Assembly: GCA_910585725.1 (NCBI GenBank)
Contig: CAJUFA010000057.1
Coordinates: 1 to 12,419, forward strand
DNA length: 12,419 bases
Reading direction: 5' to 3'
Origin: an uncultured Dorea sp.
GTDB lineage: Bacteria; Bacillota; Clostridia; Lachnospirales; Lachnospiraceae
Below are positions 1 through 6,810 of the stretch, piece after piece. The notes beneath the pieces were generated by a model. It was not told the origin of the DNA, did not search any database, and saw nothing but the letters and a program-made list of their open reading frames with translations. Numbering within the stretch: position 1 is the stretch's first letter; every line of letters begins with the position of its first letter. A program made the position numbers and the translations under genes.

Positions 1-200
1 TGATCGGAGGGATCATCATAGGCAAGTTTGCACGGGTCAGGCGTTATCTGTGGGGCCTGGGTCTGGGGATCGGTTATTTTGCGCTCCTTTTGCTGATCAC
101 GCTGGGAGTATACCGTACGTTGAATGGAGACGCGGCAAACATGGTGACAACTTTCGTCCTCTGCGCGGGCGGCGGAATGGCAGGCGGTATGCTGTCGTAG
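1..200 (+). CDS. TIGR04086-like small membrane protein, C-terminal part (truncated by window edge)
   Basis: The 3' end of a gene that begins left of the window; the reading frame starts at base 3 and ends with TAG at 198-200, giving 65 visible residues. The visible part begins with a hydrophobic Gly/Ile run (IGGIIIGKFARVRR), has a clear membrane helix (WGLGLGIGYFALLLLITLGV), a short polar loop (YRTLNGDAAN), and a last Gly-rich helix ending GGGMAGGMLS. The Gly-rich helices, the basic cytoplasmic-type loop and the GGMLx ending resemble the TIGR04086 family of small hydrophobic proteins (about 110-120 residues) often found just before scfA in Clostridia. Its function is unknown. The family call rests on this pattern plus position, not on a search. 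The gene ends 63 bases before the scfA promoter, and no convincing terminator is seen between them. Confidence 0.7.
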   Translation, partial: IGGIIIGKFARVRRYLWGLGLGIGYFALLLLITLGVYRTLNGDAANMVTTFVLCAGGGMAGGMLS

Positions 201-263
201 CGCTCCGTTTGAGAACGCTGATCGGAAGAATCTGACTCTTACAGACATCGCGTAAGAAACCTA

Positions 264-292
264 TTGCGAAAATGAAGACGAGATGCTATAAT
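264..292 (+). promoter_or_regulatory. Strong sigma-A-type promoter of scfA, extended -10
   Basis: A -35 box TTGCGA (264-269), a 17-base spacer, and a perfect -10 box TATAAT (287-292) preceded by TGC, so an extended -10 element as well. Transcription should start near base 299, giving a short leader of about 30 bases before the scfA ATG. It is one of the two best promoters in the window and shows that scfA has its own high-level transcription rather than relying on the upstream membrane-protein gene. Confidence 0.82.
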
Positions 293-328
293 AGCAGAAG
301 TCAAGTAAAGCGAAGGAGGGTCACGATC

Positions 329-472
329 ATGAAACATGTAAAGACATTAAATACACAGACGATGAACAACAGCCTGAAAAAGGGCGGATGCGGCGAGTGT
401 CAGACATCCTGCCAGTCGGCATGCAAGACATCCTGCACGGTAGGAAACCAGACATGTGAACAGAAGAAATAA
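329..472 (+). CDS. scfA: Six-cysteine peptide SCIFF, ranthipeptide precursor ScfA
   Basis: A 47-residue ribosomally made precursor peptide. The start is ATG 329, with AAGGAGG at 313-319 nine bases upstream; an in-frame ATG at 272 lies before the promoter -10 box and is not used. The N-terminus MKHVKTLNTQ is the leader typical of SCIFF. The core holds six cysteines, C21, C24, C28, C32, C36 and C43, in the highly conserved arrangement CGECQTSCQSACKTSC followed by TVGNQTC. In studied relatives the maturase joins Cys32 to Thr37 through a thioether on a non-alpha carbon; here C32 and T37 fall at exactly these positions, so the same cross-link is inferred. The cognate radical SAM enzyme scfB is downstream. 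SCIFF peptides are nearly universal in Clostridia; a quorum-sensing role has been reported for some ranthipeptides, but the role here is unknown. Confidence 0.96.
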   Translation: MKHVKTLNTQTMNNSLKKGGCGECQTSCQSACKTSCTVGNQTCEQKK

Positions 473-495
473 TTCTGATTTATAGCGGAACACCC

Positions 496-528
496 GGGAC
501 AGCGGTCTTATGGTCGCTGTTTCTTATT
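496..528 (+). terminator. Hairpin after scfA, likely leaky terminator or attenuator
   Basis: The left arm GGGACAGCG (496-504) pairs with CGCTGTTTC (515-523), with two G-U pairs near the base; the inner bases GTC/GGT can extend the stem to a TTAT loop. The six-pair ACAGCG/CGCTGT core is perfect. It is followed by TTATT, a short and interrupted T run, so termination would be partial. It lies 23 bases after the scfA stop and 125 bases before scfB, a layout suited to making much more ScfA message than ScfB message from one promoter. Confidence 0.6.
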
Positions 529-562
529 GTCTCATGGTATGCCATGGGAAGGATTTTAAAGG

Positions 563-688
563 ATGGATCTTATTGATATTTTCTTTAAGATTATTTCAAT
601 AATGTATCTGCAGATAGATAAGGAATTATGGGAAAGGGGTATAGAATCTTGGTTCATCAGTATCAGAGTAATGGATATAATATCGTGA
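563..688 (+). CDS. Possible small ORF (41 aa) overlapping the start of scfB
   Basis: ATG 563 opens a 41-codon frame ending TGA 686-688, in a different frame from scfB and overlapping its first 40 bases. GGGAAGGA (546-553) sits nine bases upstream, an acceptable ribosome binding site. The product starts with a hydrophobic stretch (MDLIDIFFKIISIMYL) and then turns polar (QIDKELWERG). I do not recognise it. It may be a regulatory leader ORF that brings ribosomes across the scfB start, a true small membrane-associated peptide, or chance. The region is A+T-rich, which favours chance ORFs of Ile/Phe codons, so confidence is low. Confidence 0.22.
   Translation: MDLIDIFFKIISIMYLQIDKELWERGIESWFISIRVMDIIS
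633..639 (+). promoter_or_regulatory. Ribosome binding site that decides the scfB start
   Basis: AAAGGGG at 633-639 is nine bases before TTG 649, the ideal distance. It lies inside the coding frame that would begin at ATG 628. The only Shine-Dalgarno-like run before ATG 628 (AAGGA, 620-624) is three bases away, which is too close. The site therefore supports TTG 649 as the true start. Confidence 0.65.
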
Positions 689-2112
689 TGGATGTTGTAA
701 GCGGCGCGGTTCATGTGGTGGATCAGCTCTGCTATGATGTGATCGCCGGTATCTGTAAACTCAAGGAAGACCATTCTCTGGGGGAGACGGCGGATTGGCC
801 GCAAAGCGGTCCATCTGAGTCCCGGCAGGGAGAGTCAGAGATTCCGATAGTGGTGTTGGAGGCTCCGCGCACGTTGGCAAAGCTTATCCGAGAGCTTGAC
901 GGCCGATATGATGAAGACGAGATCAAAGACGCGCTTTCGGATGTGACAGAATTGACAGAAGCCGGCCAGTTATTTGTAAGAGATACCTATGAGGATATTA
1001 TTGACGAGGTGAAGAAACGCAAGACGGTGGTGAAAGCTCTCTGTCTGCATATTGCTCATGACTGCAATCTGGCCTGTAAATACTGCTTTGCGGAAGAAGG
1101 AGAGTATCACGGCCGGCGTGCTCTGATGAGTTATGAGACCGGGAAAAAAGCGCTTGATTTTCTGATCGCGGGTTCGGGAAGCAGACGGAATCTCGAAGTT
1201 GATTTTTTCGGCGGCGAGCCGCTTATGAACTGGCAGGTGGTAAAAGACCTGGTAGCTTATGGGAGGGCGCAGGAGAAGCTTCATGATAAACATTTTCGGT
1301 TTACTCTCACGACGAACGGCGTGCTTTTGAACGACGAGGTACAGGAATTTGTGAACAGAGAGATGGATAATGTGGTGCTGAGCCTGGACGGAAGGAAGGA
1401 AGTCAACGATAGAATGCGGCCGTTTCGCAGCGGAAAGGGAAGTTATGACCTGATTGTCCCAAAGTTTCAGAAACTTGCCGAGAGCCGTAACCAGGAAAAG
1501 TATTACATACGCGGGACATTTACCCGTGAGAATCTGGATTTTTCAGAAGATATCCTGCATTTTGCAGATTTGGGGTTTAAACAGATGTCGATTGAGCCGG
1601 TGGTGGGGGATGAAAGCGATCCTTATGCGATTCGCCGGGAAGACCTTCCGGTTATTATGGAAGAGTACGATAGATTGGCAAGGATTATGATAGAACGGGA
1701 AAAAGAAGGAAAAGGTTTTAATTTCTTTCATTTTATGATAGACTTAGACGGTGGACCCTGTGTGGCCAAGAGACTGTCGGGATGCGGTTCGGGAACGGAG
1801 TATCTGGCGGTCACGCCCTGGGGCGACCTGTATCCGTGTCATCAGTTTGTGGGGCAGGAAGAATTTCTGATGGGAAACGTGGAGGAAGGAATTAAGAAGC
1901 CTGAGATTGCAGATGATTTCAGAAGCTGTAATGTATATTCGAAAGAAAAATGCAGGGATTGTTTCGCGAAGTTTTACTGCAGCGGCGGATGTATGGCGAA
2001 CGCCTGGAATTTCCATGGTACGATTCACGATACCTATGATATAGGATGCGAGATGCAGCGAAAGCGCGTTGAGTGCGCAATTATGATAAAAGCAGCTTTG
2101 GCAGAAGCGTAG
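649..2112 (+). CDS. scfB: SCIFF maturase, radical SAM/SPASM thioether-forming enzyme ScfB
   Basis: A cytoplasmic radical SAM enzyme expected to bind the ScfA leader and make the Cys-Thr thioether cross-link. From TTG 649 the protein has 487 residues and begins VHQYQSNGYNIVMDVVSGAVHVVD, as in family members; ATG 628 would add seven residues. The N-terminal ~115 residues form the peptide-recognition (RRE-like) region. The radical SAM CX3CX2C motif CNLACKYC is at C139, C143, C146, followed by GGEP near 188. The C-terminal SPASM region carries CX12GX4C (C379, C397), then C435, C438, C444, C448 (CX2CX5CX3C) and C467, enough for two auxiliary iron-sulfur clusters. An acidic, Ser/Gly-rich stretch at about residues 36-66 looks like an insertion relative to the ~450-residue CteB type. 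secDF follows after 15 bases with its own ribosome binding site, so the two are probably co-transcribed. Confidence 0.95.
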   Translation: MVHQYQSNGYNIVMDVVSGAVHVVDQLCYDVIAGICKLKEDHSLGETADWPQSGPSESRQGESEIPIVVLEAPRTLAKLIRELDGRYDEDEIKDALSDVTELTEAGQLFVRDTYEDIIDEVKKRKTVVKALCLHIAHDCNLACKYCFAEEGEYHGRRALMSYETGKKALDFLIAGSGSRRNLEVDFFGGEPLMNWQVVKDLVAYGRAQEKLHDKHFRFTLTTNGVLLNDEVQEFVNREMDNVVLSLDGRKEVNDRMRPFRSGKGSYDLIVPKFQKLAESRNQEKYYIRGTFTRENLDFSEDILHFADLGFKQMSIEPVVGDESDPYAIRREDLPVIMEEYDRLARIMIEREKEGKGFNFFHFMIDLDGGPCVAKRLSGCGSGTEYLAVTPWGDLYPCHQFVGQEEFLMGNVEEGIKKPEIADDFRSCNVYSKEKCRDCFAKFYCSGGCMANAWNFHGTIHDTYDIGCEMQRKRVECAIMIKAALAEA

Positions 2113-2127
2113 AAAGGAATGTAAATC

Positions 2128-4290
2128 ATGAAGAAGAACAGAGGTATACTCAGTCTTGTGGTGACAGTGGCGCTGATCGCCCTGATGGGCTTTACGGTAC
2201 TGGTGGGATTTGGTAAGACGGGAACCGGCGCGATGAAGAACATCAAGCTTGGTCTGGATCTTGCCGGCGGCGTCAGCATCACGTACCAGGTAAAAGACAA
2301 GAACCCGACTGAGGAAGAGATGAGCGATACGATCTATAAGCTTCAGAAACGTGTGGAGCAGTACAGCACGGAAGCAAGCGTCTATCAGGAGGGAAGTGAC
2401 AGGATCAATATTGAGATTCCGGGTGTGACGGATGCCAACAAGATCCTGGATGAATTGGGAAAACCTGGGGCCCTGGAATTCAAGACGCAGGACGGAGAGA
2501 CTGTAATCACCGGTTCCGATGTGGAGACGGCATCTGCGAAAGCGGGCGAGGACAGTATGGGGAACCGTGAGTATTCCGTAGAATTGAACCTGAATGATAG
2601 CGGAAAGGAGAAATTCGCAAAAGCTACAGAGGAAAATGTGGGAAAGACTATTTCCATTATCTATGATAATAATACCATCAGCAGTCCCCGGGTAAATGAA
2701 GCGATTACAGGCGGACAGGCATATATTACGGGTAATTTTACATTTGAAGAAGCAGATAATCTGGCTTCTACGATCCGTATCGGAGGATTGAAGCTTGAAT
2801 TAGAGGAGCTGCGTTCGAATGTCGTAGGGGCTCAGCTTGGAGAACAGGCGATCAGTACCAGTTTGAAAGCGGGAGCGATCGGTCTGGCTCTGATTATTAT
2901 CTTTATGATCTTTGTATATTATCTTCCGGGACTTGCGTCAGGGCTCGCTCTGTTGATCTATACGGAGCTGGTAATGTTAATCCTGAACGGATTCAACATT
3001 ACGCTGACGCTGCCGGGTATTGCAGGTATTATCCTGGGTATCGGTATGGCGGTGGACGCGAATGTTATTATCTTCGCGCGTGTACGGGAAGAGATGACCA
3101 GGGGAAAGAGTGTGAAGAATTCTCTGAAAACCGGTTTCCAAAAGGCGATGTCTGCTATTGTGGACGGTAATGTAACGACTCTGATCGCGGCGGCGGTTCT
3201 GTGGTTCAGAGGATCCGGTTCGGTAAAGGGATTCGCTCAGACGCTGGCGATCGGTATTATCGTATCTATGTTCACGGCGTTGGTTGTAACCAGGCTGATC
3301 GTGTTCGCGTTCTATGCGGTAGGACTTCGTAAGGAGAGTCTGTACTATCGTCCAAGAAAAGAGAGAGAGCCGATCCATTTCGTGGAAAAGCGCGGCGTAT
3401 TCTTCTTTATTTCTATCGCGTTGATCGTAGCGGGACTTGCCGTTATGGGAGTGAATTCTTCCAGAGGAAAAGGAGCGTTTGCTTACAGTCTGGAATTTGA
3501 AGGCGGTACTTCTACGAACGTAACGTTTAATGAAGATTACTCCATCGAGGAGATTGACGAGAAGATCGTACCTATAGTAGAAGATATTACAGGCGACAAC
3601 AATGTTCAGACCCAGAAGGTAGCGGGAACCAACCAGGTGGTTATTAAGACGGTGACCTTAGAGCTTGATAAGCGTGAAGAGCTTAATAAAGCTATGGCGG
3701 ATGAATTCGGTGTAGACGAATCAAAGATTACGGCTGAGAATATCAGTTCTACCGTAAGTAACGAGATGCGTCAGGACGCGGTGGTAGCGGTTATCATAGC
3801 GACGATCTGTATGCTGCTCTATATCTGGTTCCGGTTCAAGGATATCCGGTTCGCGGCAAGCGCGATCCTTGCGCTTTTGCACGACGTACTGGTTGTAATG
3901 GGATTCTATGCGATTGCAAGAATTTCTGTGGGCAACACATTCATTGCGTGTATGCTGACGATCGTAGGTTACTCCATCAACGCGACGATCGTTATCTTCG
4001 ACCGTATCCGTGAGGAATTACATTATCAGTCGAAGAAGACAGAATTGATGTCATTGGTGAATAAGAGTATTACCCAGACGCTTACGAGAAGTATCTATAC
4101 GTCGCTGACAACATTTGTGATGGTGGCGCTGCTCTTTATTATGGGCGTCAGCTCTGTCCGTGAATTTGCGGCGCCTCTGATGATGGGTGTAATATGCGGA
4201 GCTTATTCTTCTGTATGTATAACCGGAGCATTGTGGTATGTGATGCGGATGAAGATCGGAAAGACAGCAGAGGGAAACAAAACGAAATAG
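2128..4290 (+). CDS. secDF: Fused protein translocase subunit SecDF
   Basis: A 720-residue inner-membrane protein that uses the proton gradient to pull preproteins out of the SecYEG channel. AAAGGA at 2113-2118 is nine bases before ATG 2128. SecD half: first membrane helix at about 8-28, GLDLAGG at 42-48, the periplasmic P1 region to about 230, then five helices with GMAVDANVIIF (D310) and a VREE turn. SecF half from about 420: a helix at 424-442, FEGGT at 457-461, a short extracytoplasmic domain, then helices from about 551 with LLHDV (D586), GYSINATIVIFDRIRE (614-629) and R654. SecD and SecF are often separate genes; here they form one chain with no frameshift. Residue 619 is Ala where SecF proteins normally have a functionally important Asp. 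A terminator 10 bases after the stop closes the scf-sec unit. Confidence 0.96.
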   Translation: MKKNRGILSLVVTVALIALMGFTVLVGFGKTGTGAMKNIKLGLDLAGGVSITYQVKDKNPTEEEMSDTIYKLQKRVEQYSTEASVYQEGSDRINIEIPGVTDANKILDELGKPGALEFKTQDGETVITGSDVETASAKAGEDSMGNREYSVELNLNDSGKEKFAKATEENVGKTISIIYDNNTISSPRVNEAITGGQAYITGNFTFEEADNLASTIRIGGLKLELEELRSNVVGAQLGEQAISTSLKAGAIGLALIIIFMIFVYYLPGLASGLALLIYTELVMLILNGFNITLTLPGIAGIILGIGMAVDANVIIFARVREEMTRGKSVKNSLKTGFQKAMSAIVDGNVTTLIAAAVLWFRGSGSVKGFAQTLAIGIIVSMFTALVVTRLIVFAFYAVGLRKESLYYRPRKEREPIHFVEKRGVFFFISIALIVAGLAVMGVNSSRGKGAFAYSLEFEGGTSTNVTFNEDYSIEEIDEKIVPIVEDITGDNNVQTQKVAGTNQVVIKTVTLELDKREELNKAMADEFGVDESKITAENISSTVSNEMRQDAVVAVIIATICMLLYIWFRFKDIRFAASAILALLHDVLVVMGFYAIARISVGNTFIACMLTIVGYSINATIVIFDRIREELHYQSKKTELMSLVNKSITQTLTRSIYTSLTTFVMVALLFIMGVSSVREFAAPLMMGVICGAYSSVCITGALWYVMRMKIGKTAEGNKTK

Positions 4291-4300
4291 CAGAGAATAT

Positions 4301-4331
4301 AAGCAGCCGGCCTTATAAGTCGGCTGCTTTT
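4301..4331 (+). terminator. Intrinsic terminator after secDF
   Basis: A perfect nine-pair stem AAGCAGCCG (4301-4309) with CGGCTGCTT (4321-4329), a loop of about 11 bases, and a TTTT run at 4328-4331. It lies 10 bases after the secDF stop and should end the scfA-scfB-secDF transcript. The rest of the gap to recJ (4332-4410) holds the recJ ribosome binding site; I see no clear promoter there, though one is expected. Confidence 0.85.
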
Positions 4332-4397
4332 CAGTGTGTTTCCGCAAAGCAGCGGACAGAGTGTAAGAGGAAATTCGAGAGTATATCAGATAATAAT

Positions 4398-4402
4398 GGA
4401 GG
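4398..4402 (+). promoter_or_regulatory. Ribosome binding site that decides the recJ start
   Basis: GGAGG lies eight bases before ATG 4411. The frame is open back to an ATG at 4336, but that would start only five bases after the terminator T run and add 25 residues unlike the rest of the protein. An in-frame ATG at 4396 overlaps this site. ATG 4411 is therefore the best start. Confidence 0.8.
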
Positions 4403-4410
4403 AAGACAGG

Positions 4411-6183
4411 ATGGAACGTTGGGTGCTTTTACGGAAAGGCGCGGATTTTGAGGCGATCAGCAGGAAGTTTGGGATCAGCCGGAGGCTGGCTTCTCTGATC
4501 AGGAACAGAGAAGTGATGGGAGATGAAGAGATAGACCGATATCTGAACGGGACAATTGCGGATCTGCACGACGGGATGCAGATGAAGGGAATGGCTCAGG
4601 CAGTGTGCATCTTGAGAGAGAAAATAGAGAGCAGGGAGAAGATCCGTATAATCGGAGATTATGATATCGACGGAATCAATGCGACATACATATTACTGGA
4701 AGGAATAGGGGCTCTCGGCGGTGATGTGGACAGTGATATCCCCGATCGTGTGAAAGACGGATACGGATTGAATGCAGAGTTGATCGAGAAAGCGCACCAG
4801 GAAGGGGTAGATACGGTCGTCACTTGTGACAACGGAATTGCGGCGGCCGAGGAGATCGCTTTCGGGAAGAGTCTGGGAATGACGATCATCGTGACAGACC
4901 ATCATGAGGCGCCGTATGACGAGAACGGTGAAGAGCGTTCGTACCGGCTTCCGCCTGCAGACGCGGTGGTCGATCCGAAGCAGCCGGGATGTGGATATCC
5001 TTTCAAGGGCTTATGCGGCGCGGCGGTTGCCTATAAGTTGGTGAAGTCTCTCTGTGAGACGATGGGAAGAGACATGGGTGAATTGAATTATTTGATAGAG
5101 AATGTGGCGATTGCGACGGTGGGAGACGTGATGGAGCTGTCAGATGAGAACCGTATCTTTGTGAAGGAAGGTCTTCGGATGCTTGGACGCACCAATAGTC
5201 CCGGACTTCGCGCCCTGATAGAGTGTACGGGAATTGAGCGGGATAAGATCCGCGCTTATCATATCGGCTTTGTTCTGGGGCCGTGTATGAACGCCACCGG
5301 AAGGCTCGACACGGCGAAGAGAGCGCTGGGGCTTCTGAGAGCGAAGAATAAGAAAGAAGCAGATGTGCTGGCGGGAGATCTGAAAGCGTTGAATGAAAGC
5401 AGGAAGGATATGACAGAAAAAGCGGTGGCACAGGCGAAAGAATTATTGGAATGCACGGAGGCCGGAAGAGATAAAGTTCTGGTGCTCTATCTCCCGGAGT
5501 GTCATGAGAGTCTGGCAGGAATCGTGGCAGGACGGATTCGGGAGAGCTGTTATAAACCGACTTTTGTTCTGACGGACGCGAAGGAAGGTATCAAAGGTTC
5601 CGGGCGGTCCATCGACGCATACCATATGTATGAGGAAATCACCAAATGTAAAGACCTGCTGACCCGATACGGCGGACATAAGCTGGCTGCCGGCTTATCT
5701 CTGAAGAAGGAGAACCTGGAGAAGTTTGGTCGGATGCTCAATGAGAACTGTAATCTCACAGAAGAGGATATGTCGGAGAAAGTGGCTATCGACATGGAAC
5801 TTCCGTTTTCCTGTATAACAGAAGATTTCGTTCAGGAATTGTCTCTTTTGGAACCTTTTGGCAACGGGAATACCAAACCGGTATTCGCGGCGCGGAATGT
5901 CGAGATATTAAACGGGAAGCTTCTGGGAAAGAATCGCAATGTCCTGAAATTGAGGGTAAAGGATTCTGCCGGGACGGCGATAGACGCCATGTGTTTTCGG
6001 GAATCGGAAAAACTCCTGCATATGCTGGAAGAAAAATATGGAAAAGAAACGACGACGAATATGCTGGGAGGAAGAGGAGAACGTATGATGATTTCTGTTA
6101 CTTTCTATCCGGATATCAACGAATACATGGGAAGGAGAACACCGCAGATCATACTGACGCATTTTAGAATTGCTCAGTCTTGA
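4411..6183 (+). CDS. recJ: RecJ-type single-stranded-DNA exonuclease (DHH/DHHA1 family)
   Basis: A 590-residue protein of the RecJ family: Mn-dependent 5'-3' degradation of single-stranded DNA in recombination and repair. The DHH domain shows GDYDIDG at 82-88, CDNG with D140, and DHH at 163-165, all metal-binding motifs, plus DPKQPGCGYPFKGLCGAAVA, a typical RecJ stretch. NATGR at 294-298 follows. The DHHA1 domain has GSGRS at 396-400 and GGH at 421-423, and the C-terminal OB-like part has EPFGNGN at 481-487. The motif usually reading GWHxGVIGIVASR is here CHESLAGIVAGR (364-375): the His is kept but the neighbours differ, so this may be a clade variant or a second RecJ-like paralogue. It is set apart from secDF by a terminator and from apt by a new promoter, so it may be a separate unit with read-through into apt. 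Confidence 0.9.
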   Translation: MERWVLLRKGADFEAISRKFGISRRLASLIRNREVMGDEEIDRYLNGTIADLHDGMQMKGMAQAVCILREKIESREKIRIIGDYDIDGINATYILLEGIGALGGDVDSDIPDRVKDGYGLNAELIEKAHQEGVDTVVTCDNGIAAAEEIAFGKSLGMTIIVTDHHEAPYDENGEERSYRLPPADAVVDPKQPGCGYPFKGLCGAAVAYKLVKSLCETMGRDMGELNYLIENVAIATVGDVMELSDENRIFVKEGLRMLGRTNSPGLRALIECTGIERDKIRAYHIGFVLGPCMNATGRLDTAKRALGLLRAKNKKEADVLAGDLKALNESRKDMTEKAVAQAKELLECTEAGRDKVLVLYLPECHESLAGIVAGRIRESCYKPTFVLTDAKEGIKGSGRSIDAYHMYEEITKCKDLLTRYGGHKLAAGLSLKKENLEKFGRMLNENCNLTEEDMSEKVAIDMELPFSCITEDFVQELSLLEPFGNGNTKPVFAARNVEILNGKLLGKNRNVLKLRVKDSAGTAIDAMCFRESEKLLHMLEEKYGKETTTNMLGGRGERMMISVTFYPDINEYMGRRTPQIILTHFRIAQS

Positions 6184-6208
6184 AAATCACCGAAACTAAT
6201 GCTATACT
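6180..6208 (+). promoter_or_regulatory. Strong sigma-A-type promoter of the apt-rel run, overlapping the recJ stop
   Basis: TTGAAA (6180-6185), a 17-base spacer, and TATACT (6203-6208) preceded by TGC, again an extended -10. The -35 box contains the TGA stop of recJ (6181-6183). A start point near 6215 gives a leader of about 29 bases to the apt ATG. No terminator lies between recJ and apt, so recJ transcripts may add to expression. Confidence 0.8.
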
Positions 6209-6243
6209 AAAAAAAGTATTGAAAAAGGAATGGAGAGGTTCAT

Positions 6244-6768
6244 ATGAAAAAGATTGAAGAGTACGTGAGAAGTATTCCGGATTTTCCGGAGCCGGGAATT
6301 ATATTCCGTGATGTAACCAGCATTTTGCAGGACGCGGACGGTCTTGCGCTTGCCATTGACCTTATGCAGGAGAAGCTTAGAGGCGTGGAGTTTGATCTGG
6401 TTGTGGGTCCGGAATCCAGAGGTTTTATATTTGGCGTACCGATTGCTTACAATCTGCATAAGCCGTTTATTCCGATTCGTAAGAAAGGAAAGCTTCCCTG
6501 TGAGACGGCTTCCGTGAAGTACGAGTTGGAGTATGGGACGGCGGAACTTGAGATTCACCGGGATGCGCTCAAACCGGGACAGAAGGTAGTTATTATAGAT
6601 GACCTGATGGCGACGGGAGGGACGAACGAAGCGATCGTCAAGTTGATTGAAAGTCTGGGCGGAGAAGTGGTTAAGACCGTATTTCTTATGGAGCTGGCAG
6701 GTCTGAATGGACGGGATAAACTGAAAGGATATGACGTGGAATCTGTAATCTCGTATCCGGGGAAATAA
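6244..6768 (+). CDS. apt: Adenine phosphoribosyltransferase
   Basis: A 174-residue cytoplasmic enzyme that makes AMP from adenine and PRPP (purine salvage). The length matches the family (about 170-180). Features seen: FPEPGIIFRD at 14-23, typical of the Apt N-terminus; GPESRG at 55-60; the flexible-loop region RKKGKLP at 79-85; and the PRPP-binding signature VVIIDDLMATGGT at 115-127 with acidic D119 and D120. The start ATG 6244 has GGAGAGG (6232-6238) five bases upstream. Its own promoter lies just before it, and rel follows 42 bases after its stop without a terminator. The pairing of apt with rel is common in Firmicutes and puts adenine nucleotide salvage next to the enzyme that consumes ATP and GTP/GDP to make (p)ppGpp. 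Confidence 0.97.
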   Translation: MKKIEEYVRSIPDFPEPGIIFRDVTSILQDADGLALAIDLMQEKLRGVEFDLVVGPESRGFIFGVPIAYNLHKPFIPIRKKGKLPCETASVKYELEYGTAELEIHRDALKPGQKVVIIDDLMATGGTNEAIVKLIESLGGEVVKTVFLMELAGLNGRDKLKGYDVESVISYPGK

Positions 6769-6796
6769 TGCGGTGTTATATAGGAAATGAGACAGG

Positions 6797-6803
6797 AAGG
6801 AGG
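6797..6803 (+). promoter_or_regulatory. Ribosome binding site that decides the rel start
   Basis: AAGGAGG is seven bases before ATG 6811. An in-frame ATG at 6787 would place this site inside the gene and has no good ribosome binding site of its own (only TAGGAA, about three bases away), so ATG 6811 is chosen. Confidence 0.85.
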
Positions 6804-6810
6804 CGTTAAT

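Noticed and set aside
50..235. 61-codon + strand ORF at the left end
   Set aside because: It is an off-frame shadow of the membrane-protein gene ending at 200; the product has no helices or motifs, and no ribosome binding site fits.
272..328. N-terminal extension of ScfA from ATG 272
   Set aside because: This start lies upstream of the -10 box and would not be on the transcript; the AAGGAGG site and family length point to ATG 329.
573..603. Possible promoter for scfB (TTGATA and AATAAT)
   Set aside because: The spacer is 19 bases and the best 17-base match to -10 is poor; the A+T-rich region makes chance likely. Read-through from the scfA promoter explains scfB better.
4332..4410. Promoter for recJ
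   Set aside because: One is expected after the terminator, but no pair of boxes with good spacing is visible, so none is called.
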